Below are positions 22,490 to 34,389 of a stretch of 64,000 bases of DNA, one piece after another. The position numbers were made by a program, and so were the translations under genes. The notes under the pieces were generated by a model that saw nothing but the letters and a program-made list of their open reading frames with translations, made no database searches and was not told where the DNA came from. This DNA is from Phorcus lineatus (Eukaryota; Mollusca; Gastropoda; Trochida; Trochidae): positions 24,503,911 to 24,567,910 of the forward strand of contig OV121085.1 in NCBI GenBank assembly GCA_921293015.1. Direction: 5' to 3'. Positions within the stretch are counted from its first letter, which is position 1. The number at the start of each line of letters is the position of its first letter.

Positions 22490-25365
22490 TGTTTTTTCAT
22501 TTTTCTTTGTTTTTCTTTTATTGTTCCAAAGAGCACATTGTCATACATGCATACAATACATTCAAGATCTTACAAATATCACTAGATATTGCAAATAGAC
22601 ATTACAGTTGCATCTCAATTATCGCATGAAACATAGATGACCATTTTTGGTCATGTTTAAGAAGGCTGGGTTTATTTTTGGATTAAACTTTTCGACATAG
22701 TAAATATATTTCAAGATAACCAAATACCTATCAAGATGCGGGAAATGTTGCTTAATGTAACATAGATGGATATATTTTTTGATGATAATATTATATGATT
22801 CAACAGTCTATCAATGTAGATTGTTCCAAAGCAAACAAGGTATTTGTTATGTTGATTGTTTATTGCATATTACAATTGATCCAACCCCCAAGTTCACCCT
22901 GGAATGATTGTACTATTCTACATTCCCAATATACATGACAGATACTCTCATTCATCTCATTGCAAAAAGAGCAGCATTAGTTGTAAACAAGTTTCATTTT
23001 AAATAGATAAATAAATTTTAAAAAGTCTAAGAGTTTTACATCCTTTAAACCACCTCTGTAATTGGTAAAATTTCTACTCTAGTTAAGATTAACATCAGTA
23101 AAGGAAGCCTGCCATTTAAAACAAACTTTAGGTACCGCATTAGAAATCAGGGTGTCATAAAACAATCCGATTCCCATACTGGATTTTCAGAATTTTTAAA
23201 AATGATAATCTGATATAATTTACTCAAGAATAGGAACATACACTGAGAGTCTAATGGTATATTTCCAAGAAGATGGTATTTTGTTCAACACCTGCGAATA
23301 ATTCAAATAGATGCCCTCAATGCTATGTGACTTTTAAATTGTTCAAAGATCTGAAACCATTATCCTCACACAATTCTTTGATTGTGATAATTCCTCTACT
23401 TGCCCAATTATTAATGTAAAGAGTTGAGTTCTTGTAATTATGCTTTAACCAAAGTGGTTGGGAAAGAATTTCTCAAATATTTTCAAAATCTACAATAATT
23501 GCCCCACGTTTTTAAAACATCTTTCTTGTAAGGGTTGTCAAATTGAATCAAAAATATTTTGGAGAATTGGCAAGGCACTGAATATTTGTACAAGTTTTGA
23601 CATAGCTAAGGTTTTAATGACAGTTATTTTGCTAATCAAAGTTAAACGTCTTTTCCTCCTTTGAGTTAGTAATCTATTAATTTCTTCTAGCTTTTTTGGT
23701 ATTGATTACCCACAAGTTGTTCAGGTCACTATGAAATTTGATTCCTAAGACTTCCGAACTGTTTCTGCCAGAGCCTATGCATATTGCTTTAGTCTTATCA
23801 AGTCCTGACATTTTGTAAAGGGTATTAATTGCATCAGTAGAAGCTCTTAAACTTCCTCCAGAACCATCAAGAAATGATTCAGTGTCATCTGCATATTGAT
23901 TTAATTTATACTCATTATTGTCAATTACAATACAATTTATGTTTTTATTACTTCTAATCATGCAACCTAATATTTCAGCAACAAAAAGAAAGAGATATGG
24001 TGACAGAGGATCGCCTTAACTACAGCCGCGTTCATTTCTAAACAGTTCAGAGAGTTTTCCATGTTGGATAACACAGGGTGTTGTTTCATATGTCAAAATA
24101 TTAATCCATCGAATAATTTCAGGGCCAAAACCGTCTAAAAATAAATTTAAAAAATCTTTGGAAAATGTATTTATCGCCTTCTCAAAATCTATTTTAAAAA
24201 ATTAGACCTGGTTTATTTCTTTTTTTTTAGTTTAAAAAATCATATCATAGAGTAGTCTTGTGTTTTCACCGAGTGTTCTACATGGTATAAAGCCTGTTTG
24301 ATTTGCATGGACCAATAAATCTTAAGTCTTTATGAGCGGTTAGAAATACAAGCACCAATTTTAAAAGTACATTCAGTAAAGTAATAGGTCTCCAATTCTT
24401 TAAAAGAGTTTTATCTCATATTTCTTTAGGTAGTTATTACTGCTCTTTTCATATTTAAGACATTTCATTGTTTTAAGAAATATTATTTACAAATCTAATG
24501 ATCAAAATCTAAAAACCTTCCAAAAATATTTGGAAAAAAATCAATATAGAAGTCATCAATTCCAGGGCTTTTATTATTGTTCATGTTTTTATAATGCAAA
24601 GGCTATTTCATTAATATCAATTTATTTATCCAAATTGGTTCTCCTCATTTAGCGTTAGTGTTACAATCTTATCCAGGTGAGAGAATTCTGTTACACCTTT
24701 TTATCAACTGAGTAAAGTTTTTGTTAAAAAGATTTGACTTTATTGAGAATAGCGTCACTGTTTTCATTATTAACAGATCAGTTTATTAATTGAATTACAT
24801 GTACTAACGTAACTCCTATTTTTCAAGTGGCAAAACATTGTGTAGGTTTTCTCCTTCATACCAGAGTAGCCTGTTTCTCATTGATATTCCTCTCATTTCC
24901 ACTTCTGTTATGTGTTCAGATTCAGTTTTGCATTTAGATAGCATTTATTAATTTATATTTTGAAAGTCTCCACTAATGTCATCTTCTAGTATTTTTATTT
25001 TAGATTCATCTGTTCTATTCTTTTTATCTTTTTTCAGGAATGTAGCATATGATATAGTCTTACCTCTGATTTTCATTTGAACAATTTCTAAAAATAAACA
25101 ATTTAATCTTCAGCTGTATTCCTTCAGTTTTTTCATAATGAACTAGATTTGATAGTGTGTATTCTTCAATAGTTTATTTCAATGTTTCCCTTACAAGGTT
25201 ACCGTATTCAGGATTGAGGAGCACTTAAGGAGGACATTTTAATAACCTCTCTCTCTCTTTCTTGATTAATAGAATAAGAAAAAACTTAGTGAAATAGTAA
25301 AATGATCAGATTTATATCATAATAATTTATCCTTTATTCTCTTAATGACACTGGACATGCCTTTT
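22490..25365 (-). mobile_element. L1-like LINE, 5'-truncated ORF2 relic
   Basis: The minus strand preserves, in order, the end of the endonuclease domain near 25310 (SDHFTISLSF), a coiled linker (KGKTISYATF-like; MRNRLLWYEGENLHNVL), RT motifs NNKSPGIDDFYIDFF near 24570, NQTGFIPCRTLGENTRLLYD near 24290, SQGDPLSP-like GCS.GDPLSPYLF near 24000, the catalytic QYADDT at about 23890, and SGLDKTKAICIGSG near 23790. A C-terminal domain follows (WLKHNYKNSTLYINNWASRG near 23430) and a CxxC zinc-knuckle motif CSFCNEMNES near 22960. Numerous stops and indels. Truncated within the endonuclease at about 25365. Confidence 0.85.
23677..24020 (-). pseudogene. L1-like LINE RT catalytic core (YADD)
   Basis: This segment of the relic carries PLSPYLFLFVAEILGCMIRS, then LNQYADDTESFLDGSGGSL. 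The two aspartates of YADD are the metal-binding catalytic residues of reverse transcriptase. The following SGLDKTKAICIGSG is the thumb-side motif. One in-frame stop in the GCxxGDP box disables it. Confidence 0.85.
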
Positions 25366-25371
25366 TATTAT

Positions 25372-25812
25372 GATTCTTAAAGACCTTGTTCATGTCTAAC
25401 TCTCATGTGAAAATCATAAAATTCGAAAAGTAAGCTTTTGAGTTATCTGCCCTTGAAGTTAGCGATTTTTGAAAATTTACAACCTTTGAAATGTCACAGT
25501 GTGAAAAGTATTAAGAATTTTCAGATTCCAAGATAAACTTGTTAAAGGTCAATGCCTTAGCTACATGTACGTAATGTTTAGAAATAACTTCTATAGAGCA
25601 AGTAGAGAAGTGGTTCCTCAAATGCGCATTGGGTCGAACGTTTTGAACAAATGCACAAATCAAGATGGCGCCAAAACCATGTGACCTACGAGTTTGTACG
25701 ATTTATCTTATTGCGTGATTTATTATTGCGCATCTTTTAAAATAAATTGCATGTGCATTTTGAAAAAAATCCAATATTAATTTTCAAAACTATGTGTCAA
25801 TCTGTACATTTA
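25372..25812 (+). repeat. Dispersed about 430-bp MITE-like repeat, copy 2
   Basis: Second copy of the repeat at 13478-13909, same orientation, roughly 75-80 percent similar by eye. It starts immediately beyond the broken 5' end of the L1-like relic, so it may have inserted at, or caused, that boundary. Confidence 0.75.
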
Positions 25813-25815
25813 AAG

Positions 25816-27680
25816 TGAAACTCCCGGGTGATTTTGCTCAAAAAAATTGTCCGTCTATATACACAATGCTTCTCATGTACATCTAATAGACATGAAAAAC
25901 ACATTCATTAGTCAAAAGGCATCAATATCATAAAAACCTTAGTTATTCGGATGAAGGATGTTTTAGCAAATCGTAAAAGAAGTTGAAAAGTGTACCGTTT
26001 ACGTCGCTGTTTTGACGTATCGGCCATCTTACTTTACGGAAAACACCGGAAAAAACTTGATTTTGTCCGATGGAATGTGTGACGTCACCTGTGTAAAACA
26101 CATGGCCTCTGTCGTATCTTTACACTGTCAGACAATGAAATGGCGCGGATTACAGGAGCCATTCCAGTCGACCAATTCATATACAAACTGGCAAGATATC
26201 TCCTTATGATCTTCTGACGCAATGGCAAAAAGGTAAAAAAACCCAAACAATGACGATAAATTTGAATAAATGTCAATTTCATAACCCGGAAGTGAGTCTC
26301 TTGAAATTGAATGCGAACGACCAAAAAACAGTACTGAACTAATTTCACGTACGTGTTTTTACTAATACCCTTACCAATTTATGGTCAGATGATGATTACA
26401 ACAAATATAACTGTTGTGTTACTTTTTTTGTGTCGTTTGATTTAGCGAAATACCGCTCGATTACGTAAGTCAACTTGCACCTACAATGCAGCATTAATTA
26501 TACATAAGTGTGAAATAATTTAATGAATCGTGGACAGGTCCAATATGAAATTACCAGCTGCATACGTATTACTTATTATAAAATTGAACATTATAATATC
26601 ATGTTAATGCATAGTAAAAACATAACTGGTGGTTGTTGAATCTGGCAAAATCTTTCAATTACACTGATTTCGCTAAATGATATATGTGCATGGCGTGCCA
26701 ACGTTCGAAATGGACTTTTTATTAAAGCTTTCCATGTACAATCCATGAACAGTCTTTATTTCTATCTGACCAAAGAATTATCAAATATTGTAAATCTTCA
26801 TTCATAATTTTGTCCATTTTCATATTACTTTTGGAATTCTAATAATAAATTAGCCTATGTACAAATAATCTGATCAACCGCCCTTCACCTATTCACTAGG
26901 AATTAAGATAACATTTTTTAAACATAAGTCTATCAAAATATATGTTATTACAAACCATGTATTCACAAAAGAAATACAGTAAAATAATTTTCTAAAAATG
27001 GATATCAATACAGAACACTATGAAACGTATTATTGGTGCAATTATTATTTTCTTTTTAGGTGTTGCAATAAAAATAGTTAAAATATTATTTGAAGTTTAC
27101 AAATAATAAATAATAATTCTTGAGCACATTGTTTTGTTTGTGATGTTATTTACTTGCATATTGACAGCACACAAAATTCCCTTGTTTGCTTTAATTGCTA
27201 TTTTCCATTAAAATAGTAATTGCATAGCCTGATACAATAAAATAAACTGCTGTGGATGCTGAATAAATTCATGCAGTGATGTACATAACCAAGATATTAA
27301 ACTAATGACATTGCATGTTCAGTTAATTTTTTTTAAAAATTCCGTCATGTACAGACATCTTCTGTGATTTGTTATTCGATAGTAGGAGGAGATGCATTGA
27401 GATGATTGACTTTCAATGATTTTGAAAGTCAGTTCGCCACACAGAATTATTAGGCTTGACATAATTTCCAAGCTTTGCACAAAATTATATTTAATTTCCC
27501 GATGAAGGAAGTTAAACAGGAAGGAAGGAAGTTTGATATTTAATCTGAATGAATAAATAAATTAAATCAATCACTTCTGTTTAGATAATAAATTTTTTTT
27601 ATATTTATTTTATTTTGATTTGTATTTTAAAGTTTATATAAAAAAATCTTGAAATGATAAAAGTATTTAATTTTATAATT
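25816..27680. other. Unannotated AT-rich interval
   Basis: Contains GTGACGTCACCTG near 26080 and other CRE-like octamers but no supported exon. The opposing open frames at about 26010-26350 have no known motif. Confidence 0.45.
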
Positions 27681-27682
27681 TT

Positions 27683-27750
27683 GAGTGAGTGAGTGAGTTA
27701 TGCTTGGGCAGTATTTCAGAGTTGAAAAACTAAAATGTAAATGGGGTCAT
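27683..27750 (+). mobile_element. SINE-like fragment beginning GAGTGAGTGAGT
   Basis: The start GAGTGAGTGAGTGAGTT followed by GGGCAGTATTTCAG matches the head of a repeat abundant in mollusc genomes, in which the GAGT run is followed by TTTAACG and an AATATT-CAG segment. Related pieces occur here at 33108-33146 (minus) and 35551-35912 (plus). Only the first 60-70 bases are preserved. Confidence 0.5.
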
Positions 27751-27915
27751 TTGGTAATTTTACACCCTTTTCAAAATCCTAATATCAACAACAGATTATC
27801 TGTGTGCTGTTAATTTTAACCTCTATGATTTTGTGATTACTCAAATTCCCTCGTACAACGAATTAAACTTCACAGATTGTTCAAATGTTTTTTCACACAC
27901 TTATACTGATGTAGA

Positions 27916-28026
27916 TGGAGGCCGCCTTTCGAAAGTCCACTGACGAGAGCTGCGTTAGAGAGACTTACGATGACAGAACAGCTGTTTCATTTAGGGTGAA
28001 TAAGGAAGTGATACGGATACATTGAG
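27916..28026 (+). CDS. Short open frame or candidate first exon
   Basis: An ATG in good context (GTAGATGGAGG) opens a 36-codon frame starting MEAAFRKSTDESCVRETYDD and ending at a TGA at 28024. A GTGAATA donor-like site lies after codon 27. No family is recognised and no partner exon was found; included only because composition is markedly more protein-like than its surroundings. Confidence 0.2.
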
Positions 28027-28029
28027 ACC

Positions 28030-29070
28030 GCGAATTTATCGTGTGAAATGTCATAAAAATCATCATTAGGTTTGTTCCGTAGAGCACTTTAATTTGAAAA
28101 CCACCACCCTAAAACGTCCTGAGTTTTCAATAGCCACAATAACACGATCACCTATTTATGAAACGTGGTGTTGTTTACGTTTGATATGGCGGCTACGTCA
28201 CGAGTGTTTGCCACAGTTGATGTCATATCCGGTTGATTTTACGGAACAACACGATCGGGGGAGCAATTTACTATCCTTTTTTCAATCGTAATTATTTACA
28301 TAATCAATCAATCTAAACTTGTTAAAACCTGACGTAAATTAATTTCAAGAAGGATATATTATGAAATGGCTTGGTTATATAAGGTTTATTTACCCGGGAG
28401 CCCTACTTTAACACTTATTCTGGTTTGGCTTAAAAAAAACTATAACCCAAAAAAGGGGTCCTTATCAAAGTCCATCAGATTAGTAAGTTTGGTTCTCCTA
28501 ATTGCAGATGTTTCGGCTGAATTGTGTTTAAAAGATCCGTGGAATGATAATTTAAAAAACAGGCCAATGATAGTTGATGGCTGAATGCTTGATGCTAGTT
28601 TGACTGCCGCGGCAGTAATATCTAATAGGTAGCATCGATGCTCAAATATTATTAAAGAATCCTAAGTCAAATGCTATCAGTGCTGAAAAAATCCATGAAG
28701 GTAGGTATTACCGATTCTTCTGAGAGCTGATCACAAGAAACGTAGAACTGAAAATAAAGAAATACAAGATCCCTTTTCGACTTTCGTTTTCAAGACCATA
28801 TAACACAAAGACAAGTGTACATGGCAATGTCCCCGGTCGTTATTAATGAAAGGTTTGAGATGAGTTTTTCATTAGGTAGGAAGTATTCCCATCATATAAA
28901 GTAAAACGAGATGAAAATGTCTGCTGTCACACTTTCGAATATAAAATCAAAAGTGGTGTCTGTGTCCTTATTACACCTTATCTAAGCCATTAGTGTTTAT
29001 GAGGTGTCATGTTAACAAGCGTCTTATAGGGGCACAGAGTATGTCGTTTGAGCCAAGTATGTCAAACTTC
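28030..29070. other. Unannotated interval
   Basis: No recognisable coding domain or repeat. A possible short start (MAATSRVFATVD) at about 28188 stops after 16 codons. Confidence 0.45.
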
Positions 29071-29078
29071 ATACCGGG

Positions 29079-29495
29079 AATTCTCGTATTTAAGCCCAGG
29101 ACTTTATTTCGAATTTTGCCCATGTGAGTGTTGAAACATTTCAACTGAAATTAAGCCCTAGTCTTAAATTCGAAAAGAGGTAAACGACAAAAAACATGGT
29201 TCTTTTTATACTTTTTAATGGAACGAACTGAATGAAATCAAATTGATAAACAAGAATGGTTGTAAAACACAATTGTGATTCCCCGTCACGTATAATTGCG
29301 AATGAAAAAGTTACATAATTTGCTTGTCTCAATCGGAATATGCCGACAATGATGTTCTTACACTCGACAGCCACTAAGTGTCGATCATAGGCATCTAAAT
29401 AGTCACATTTAGTGCTTAGAATGTCAACTGCGATGGGAGACCATGGGCTTAAATTCGAAAATTAAACTCGTTATTAAGCCCAAATACGAGAATTT
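29079..29495. mobile_element. MITE-like element with about 45-bp inverted ends
   Basis: The left arm at 29079-29121 (AATTCTCGTATTTAAGCCC then ATTTCGAATTTTGCCC) is complementary, with gaps, to 29445-29494 (GGGCTTAAATTCGAAA then GCCCAAATACGAGAATT). The interior of about 320 bases has no transposase. No target duplication could be fixed. Confidence 0.55.
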
Positions 29496-29599
29496 GATCG
29501 AGAAGAGATGTTGCTTCGGAAAATCAGCATTCCAGTGCTATTCAGTTCAGTTAGAGGACATAAAACAGGTCAGTGGCTAATGCCTCAAATGTTATTTTA

Positions 29600-30220
29600 G
29601 AAACTATTTTATAGCAGACATAAAGAACATCATGAGTTTGAAGTGTCTAGTAGGTCATTTATTCCATATTCCACTATTCCATATGTAAGAAGGACGCGGA
29701 ATTTCGACTACTTAAAATTGAGTTTGCTGTTTTCAGATAATCATCATAATCATAAAAAAAGTCATCTCGTACTAACATAAAACGAAAATTTTAAAAATAT
29801 TGCAAAGTTGTCAATCTTTACACATATCCATGTGATTATGTATATCAATACCACATTTGATCAATATTATATGATTAGTTTGTGCGTCAGGATTTAATAT
29901 AGTTTTCAACAAAATCTTTTCCAAAAACGCAAAATTAGAAAAAATATTCAAAATTGTTAATCATGAACAACTTCATGTAATTTTGCATGTTCATACCAAA
30001 TTTGATCAAAAATAGATGACTAGTTTATACGTTATGAGCTTGACAGGACTTGTTAACAGTATTCCATGACAAATTTGAAGTGAAATGGTTTATTAGATAC
30101 AAAGTTATAAGCCAGATGAGAATGTGTTACGGACGGACGGTGCTAATTTTAACAACAGTTGGCATTTGTTCCTATAACATGTACCCAAATTGATGGTGAG
30201 TCTTAGGACATGGCGTTGTT
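29600..30220. repeat. Repeat-like interval with GGACGGACGG motif
   Basis: The stretch ending in ACAAAGTTATAAGCC, then GTTACGGACGGACGG, has the look of a common invertebrate interspersed repeat in which a GGAC run follows a conserved CATACCAAATTTGATC segment (seen at 29995). Ends were not found, so the call is tentative. Confidence 0.35.
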
Positions 30221-30600
30221 GAACATACGCTATGGTCACCTAAATATTTCCAAGAATGCTCTTATGAGACAAAAACAAAAGCACTGATGCCACTGTATTT
30301 ACGCACTGCGGCATGACTACGGCACTGTACTAAAATCGGTTTAAATTAAACAATAAAGTCAATGTGTTTATATCTGCTAGACAACAACGCTTGATTTAGT
30401 GTTGGCCATTGTGACTGATTTTCTTGGCTGTAAACCTTCAAAAGCCTACAGTTATGTAACTAGATGTTGATTATTGACATTTTACTGTGAAATTGGCTCA
30501 TGTCACATTCTGTCAACTGTTCCAAGGTTAGATCTTACTGCATTGTAATTAACTTGCTAGATGAGAAGCAAATGACAGGAATATTGAGAATGTCACGATC

Positions 30601-30868
30601 CTATTCTTCTACATTGAATTCAAATATAACCTTAGTTCCCAGATGTAAGATTCCCATTATTTGACCAAAATCTTGTTTGTTTGCACAGTCAAGTCTGGCA
30701 AGATATTGTAATGGCGGAGGATGTAAGATTGAATACATTTCATTTGACATGGGACTCCAGTAGATGTTAAAGTCCACTTTTGGACCAAAAATATATACCC
30801 GCGTAACCTTTTTGCTGATCCCATATGAAACCATTGCACTGGTCATTTTCAACACGGCAACGTCAACC
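30601..30868 (-). CDS. Terminal coding exon of unrecognised host gene X
   Basis: The minus strand has an acceptor (GAAAGGTTGTTGGTAG) at 30869-30870, then one base completing a split codon and 88 codons to a TAG at 30601-30603. Segments include SAMVSYGISKKVTRVYIFGP, NIYWSPMSNEMYSILHPP and DFGQIMGILHLG. The incoming phase exactly complements the exon at 34265-34383 (AG + G gives Arg). The family is not recognised: no signal peptide, membrane span or known motif is visible. Open length, splice sites and phase agreement argue for a real exon; the function is unknown. Confidence 0.55.
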
Positions 30869-31179
30869 CTACCAACAACCTTTCAACAAAAATATTTTCA
30901 AAAATATATTTCTAACTTCGGAGAAGCTCTGTATACATGATGTTCCTGGTTTATATACATAATATAGGAAAAGTAACTTGGGAAGTGAGAACTTATTGTT
31001 TTCCCATGGCTTTGGTTTCGTCTGGTTAAACCAAACCGTTCGAAATATTGATGTTTTATCAAAGTTTTTCACAATAGATCTTTGAATATGTTTCATCAGG
31101 AACGGCACAATCGCGTATGAATAATAGCACACGCTATGACTGTTATAGATTATGTAAAGGTCTACTTCAGCCAGAAGTC

Positions 31180-31600
31180 TATCGATTCTCACAGCTAGAG
31201 ATTTAAGACGTAGTTTGATTAAATTTAGACTTGGATTAATTAATCTAATGATAAATGAAGGAAGAATGCTGGATTTGTCCATTATGCAGAGACCCAGTTG
31301 AAGACGAAATATTTTTTTTATATCTGTAAATCATATGATGAAATAAGAAAGATATATGTATCTGATCAACTTCTATCAAAGCCCCCAGAAGAAGCGTTTA
31401 ATTCATTATTATCGTCTGGTGATGAAAAAATTATTAAGAATTTGTCATTTTTTATAAAACATGCCATCAAATTAAGAGATGAATTGTGAAAAAATTTTTT
31501 TTACACGGCAAATCTTGTAAGATATTATTTTGGCTAACTCTGTAAACTGTATATGGGCCAGAGGCCTTGAATATAATACACTTCTTCTTCTATTACTTGA
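31180..31600 (+). mobile_element. LINE 3' end with zinc-knuckle C-terminus
   Basis: Plus-strand frames encode RDLRRSLIKFRLGLINLM near 31195, then after a frameshift CWICPLCRDPVEDEIFFLY near 31272, then YDEIRKIYVSDQLL in the frame 31298-31489. The CxxC...ExxF...C pattern is the RT-associated zinc finger at the C-terminus of many LINE ORF2 proteins. The non-coding tail includes ATGGGCCAGAGGCC, close to the ATGGGCCATATGGCC tail of the LINE at 44514-45399, so the two probably belong to related families. Everything upstream of the C-terminus is missing. Confidence 0.7.
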
Positions 31601-31857
31601 AAACATGCAAATAAGGAATATAAACCCACCTTATTGTTTTTCAGCAAGCTTGGGAAAGAATCATTTGGAAAGCATAATTCTGAAAGAAGGGCGTCTTCTC
31701 GCTCATCTATTTTTTCTAATCCCAATTGGCTCCTTCTGAAAAAAGGAAACCAAGTAAAAATAAACAATATTGGAAAGTTGAAACAGATTGGATAGCATAG
31801 AGAAAATACAAGGACACAAAGATTTGAAGAAGATTAAAATCAGTTTAATCAAGGAGT

Positions 31858-32660
31858 TATCATGGAGATAAGTATTGGCAGTGTAAGCACAGAGGGAGAA
31901 TATAAGCAAAGTAAACACATAGCAAGAAACAGACAGTATAAGCATAGACGACAATACAGATGGTGTTAACGCAGAGGAAAATACAGGAAGTGTAAGCACG
32001 GAGGAGAATACAGGTAGTATACATGAATACACACATTGTAAATACAGAGAAGAACACAGGCACTCTTAGAACGGAGGAGAATACACACAGTGTAAGCAAG
32101 GGGGGGGGGGGGGGGGGGGGGGGGGAGAACACTTACAGTTTAAGCACGTAGTAGAATGCACACAATGAAATCACGGAGTATATTATAAGGCAAGATAAAC
32201 ACGTAGCTGAGTCCAGGCAGTAAAAGCATGGAGGAGAATGCACATAGTGTAAGCATGGGGGAGAACGCACACAATGTTAGCATGGAAGAAAATAAAAGCA
32301 GTGTAAGAATGTAGGAGAGTACAGGCAGTTTGCAAGGACGACAATACATGCAATGTAAACACAGCAAAGAACGTTCAGTGTAAGCACAAAGGAGAATACA
32401 GGCAGTATAAAAGGAGAATATAGGAATGCCGGCAGTATAAGCAGGGAGAGGAATAAAGCAGTGCAATCATGGAGGATAATATAGGCCGTTTATGCGCAGT
32501 GGTGAGTACAAACTCAGAGGAGAATAGAAGCATTATCAGCACGAAGGAGAATACAGACAGTGTAAGGATGGAGGAGAATACAGTTTCAGCGCAGAGGTGA
32601 ACACAGTCGAAAGTTCAGGGGAGAATACAATCACTGTAAGCAGGGAGGAGAATACAAGCA
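31858..32660. repeat. Minisatellite, unit about 27 bp, block 1
   Basis: Degenerate tandem copies of GGAGGAGAATACAGGCAG plus GTAAGCAC fill this block. On the minus strand the array gives long but meaningless open frames of repeated Leu/Phe/Ser/Cys. A 27-base poly-G run interrupts it at 32100-32126. The same unit resumes at about 33410. Confidence 0.8.
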
Positions 32661-32664
32661 TTAT

Positions 32665-33408
32665 ATATGTATCATCCCAACTTGGAATCCTGACCAATCC
32701 AATCCCAACTTGGAATCCTGGGTTGGGACGTCCAATCTTAAGATGGGACGGGAGTTATTCAATCATGCTTATAATATTCTTATTCATATATGAAGTTTGT
32801 TAATGACATATGTTTTTATATCATTTAAGTTTATTCTTCTCGTACTTGCATAGAAAAGTCAACTTTATTATATTCGTTTAATAGACTCACTGGCTTATTT
32901 CTCATCATGTACAAACCATTGGACATAGATACATTGTATACAAACACTTATTTAAATGTACATTTGATAACCAATTGAATTAAGTTTGTGTCACATTATA
33001 TCACAAAAATCAAATATTAGAAAAGCCTTGTTTTCTGCATTTTTTAAGTATCAAACAACCATACAAATTTAATCGATGTAAACATCGCCGCTAATGGCTG
33101 AAATGTTGCCCAAGCGGCGTTAAACAATAATTCACTCCCTCACTCGATGTAACAGAGGGAAAACACCAGTCGGGGAAACAAAAGCATTCGTTGTTAGATG
33201 GCAGAGAAGTTTATTTACAATGTTGAAACAATACGATGTGTACATTTATTTGGCTAATATCCGTTTTTATAAAAAAAACAATATAATGAATACTGAATGA
33301 GTTTGATATGAATTAAAAGAGATTCCATTTAATTAAATGATATTCCTACATAATTATGACTAACCTCATTGGGACGCGTCCCATTTTAAGATGGGGCGGA
33401 TCCGCATT
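32665..33408. mobile_element. Insertion splitting the minisatellite
   Basis: This unit-free block separates two minisatellite blocks of the same family. Its ends carry similar short palindromic segments: TTGGGACG followed by AATCTTAAGATGGGACGGG at 32722-32752, and TTGGGACG followed by CATTTTAAGATGGGGCGG at 33370-33400. It also contains a minus-strand SINE-like tail at 33108-33146. Probably a non-autonomous element inserted in the array; exact ends uncertain. Confidence 0.4.
33108..33146 (-). mobile_element. SINE-like GAGTGAGGGAGTGA head, minus orientation
   Basis: The complement of CGGCGTTAAACAATAATTCA, then CTCCCTCACTCG, reads as the GAGTGAG head followed by the TTTAACGCCG segment typical of the mollusc repeat also seen at 27683 and 35551. 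Confidence 0.5.
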
Positions 33409-33409
33409 T

Positions 33410-33745
33410 GGGAGGATACATAAACACGGTGGAGAATACACACAATGTAAGCTTGGAGGAAATAAGGCAGGGTAATCACGGAGGGGAATACAGGCAGTAT
33501 AAACACAAAGAATATACGCAATGTAAGCACGGGGGAGAAGACAGAGTATACAAAGAGAAGAATACACATAATGTAAGCACGGAGGAGATTACAGGAAAAC
33601 AGAGAAGAACAAAGACAGTGAAAGCAGGGATAAGAATATACACAGTTTAAGAACAGAATAGAATGCAGACAGTCTAAGCACGGAGCACATTACAGCCAGT
33701 GAAAGAGTCTCTGCAGAATAAGTACCGAGGGGAATACAGGTAGTC
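33410..33745. repeat. Minisatellite, unit about 27 bp, block 2
   Basis: Resumption of the 31858-32660 array (GGAGAATACACACAATG, GTAAGCACGG...), interrupted by the preceding insertion. The three overlapping open frames predicted here on both strands are artefacts of the repeat. Confidence 0.75.
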
Positions 33746-34264
33746 AAAGCATGGGCAAACCCTACTTCTTGCAGAAGCAGAAAAATGCAAAGAACTCTCT
33801 TTAAAAAAAAGAGAATCAAATCTTGTATATGAGACCAATAGATTGAGTACTGCACTTTGTATATTTGTTTGTTTAACTGCCTTCAGAAAAAGGCATTTCG
33901 TGTTCATGACGACAATAATAATGATGAGTAAGGTTATTTAGGAAAAATAATTCACGAAGAAGGAGGCAAATTTATAAAAAGCTCAACGACAATCTCATTT
34001 CGCACAGTCTTTCATCCCTGAAAATTCCATTGCAATTAGTAGAGTAGTTTCACAAGAAACATTTAGACAAAACCGTCAAATAATAATGAAAAAAGAAGAC
34101 AACGAAATATCTCTACAAAATGAGAATTCATTCATATCAATTCAGCACAGTGTTATTCAACCCTTCAATTCTTGAGCGCCAAGCAAGAATCCACAACTTG
34201 ATGTGGTCAAATGCTTAGTAGACGCTCTACATGTATGTATGTATTGCTTATCTCCACATCATAC

Positions 34265-34383
34265 CTGTTTGTCAGAAGCCATCTTCCATTCGCTGGTCGA
34301 ATTGCTGTTTGGATATTGAAGTGAGAAAGGTACTCCTTGTAGTGAATCCATTGTCCTTCTCTTAACATGTCAAAAGCATAAGA
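34265..34383 (-). CDS. Internal exon of unrecognised host gene X
   Basis: The minus strand has a strong pyrimidine tract and acceptor (TTAATTCCTTCTTCTAAACCAG), then 119 bases with a continuous frame (SYAFDMLREGQWIHYKEYL, then IRPANGRWLLTN) and a donor ACAG/GTATGA. It enters in phase 0 and leaves in phase 2, matching the flanking exons at 36171-36238 and 30601-30868. The introns either side contain the minisatellite, LINE and SINE pieces. The protein family is not recognised. Confidence 0.6.
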
Positions 34384-34389
34384 CTGGTT

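Noticed and set aside
23458..23664. Plus-strand frame as a gene
   Set aside because: Antisense to the C-terminal domain of the L1-like LINE relic.
31860..32466. Long minus-strand open frames of 90-109 codons rich in Leu, Phe, Ser and Cys
   Set aside because: They are translations of the GGAGGAGAATAC minisatellite; open in several overlapping frames because the unit lacks stops.
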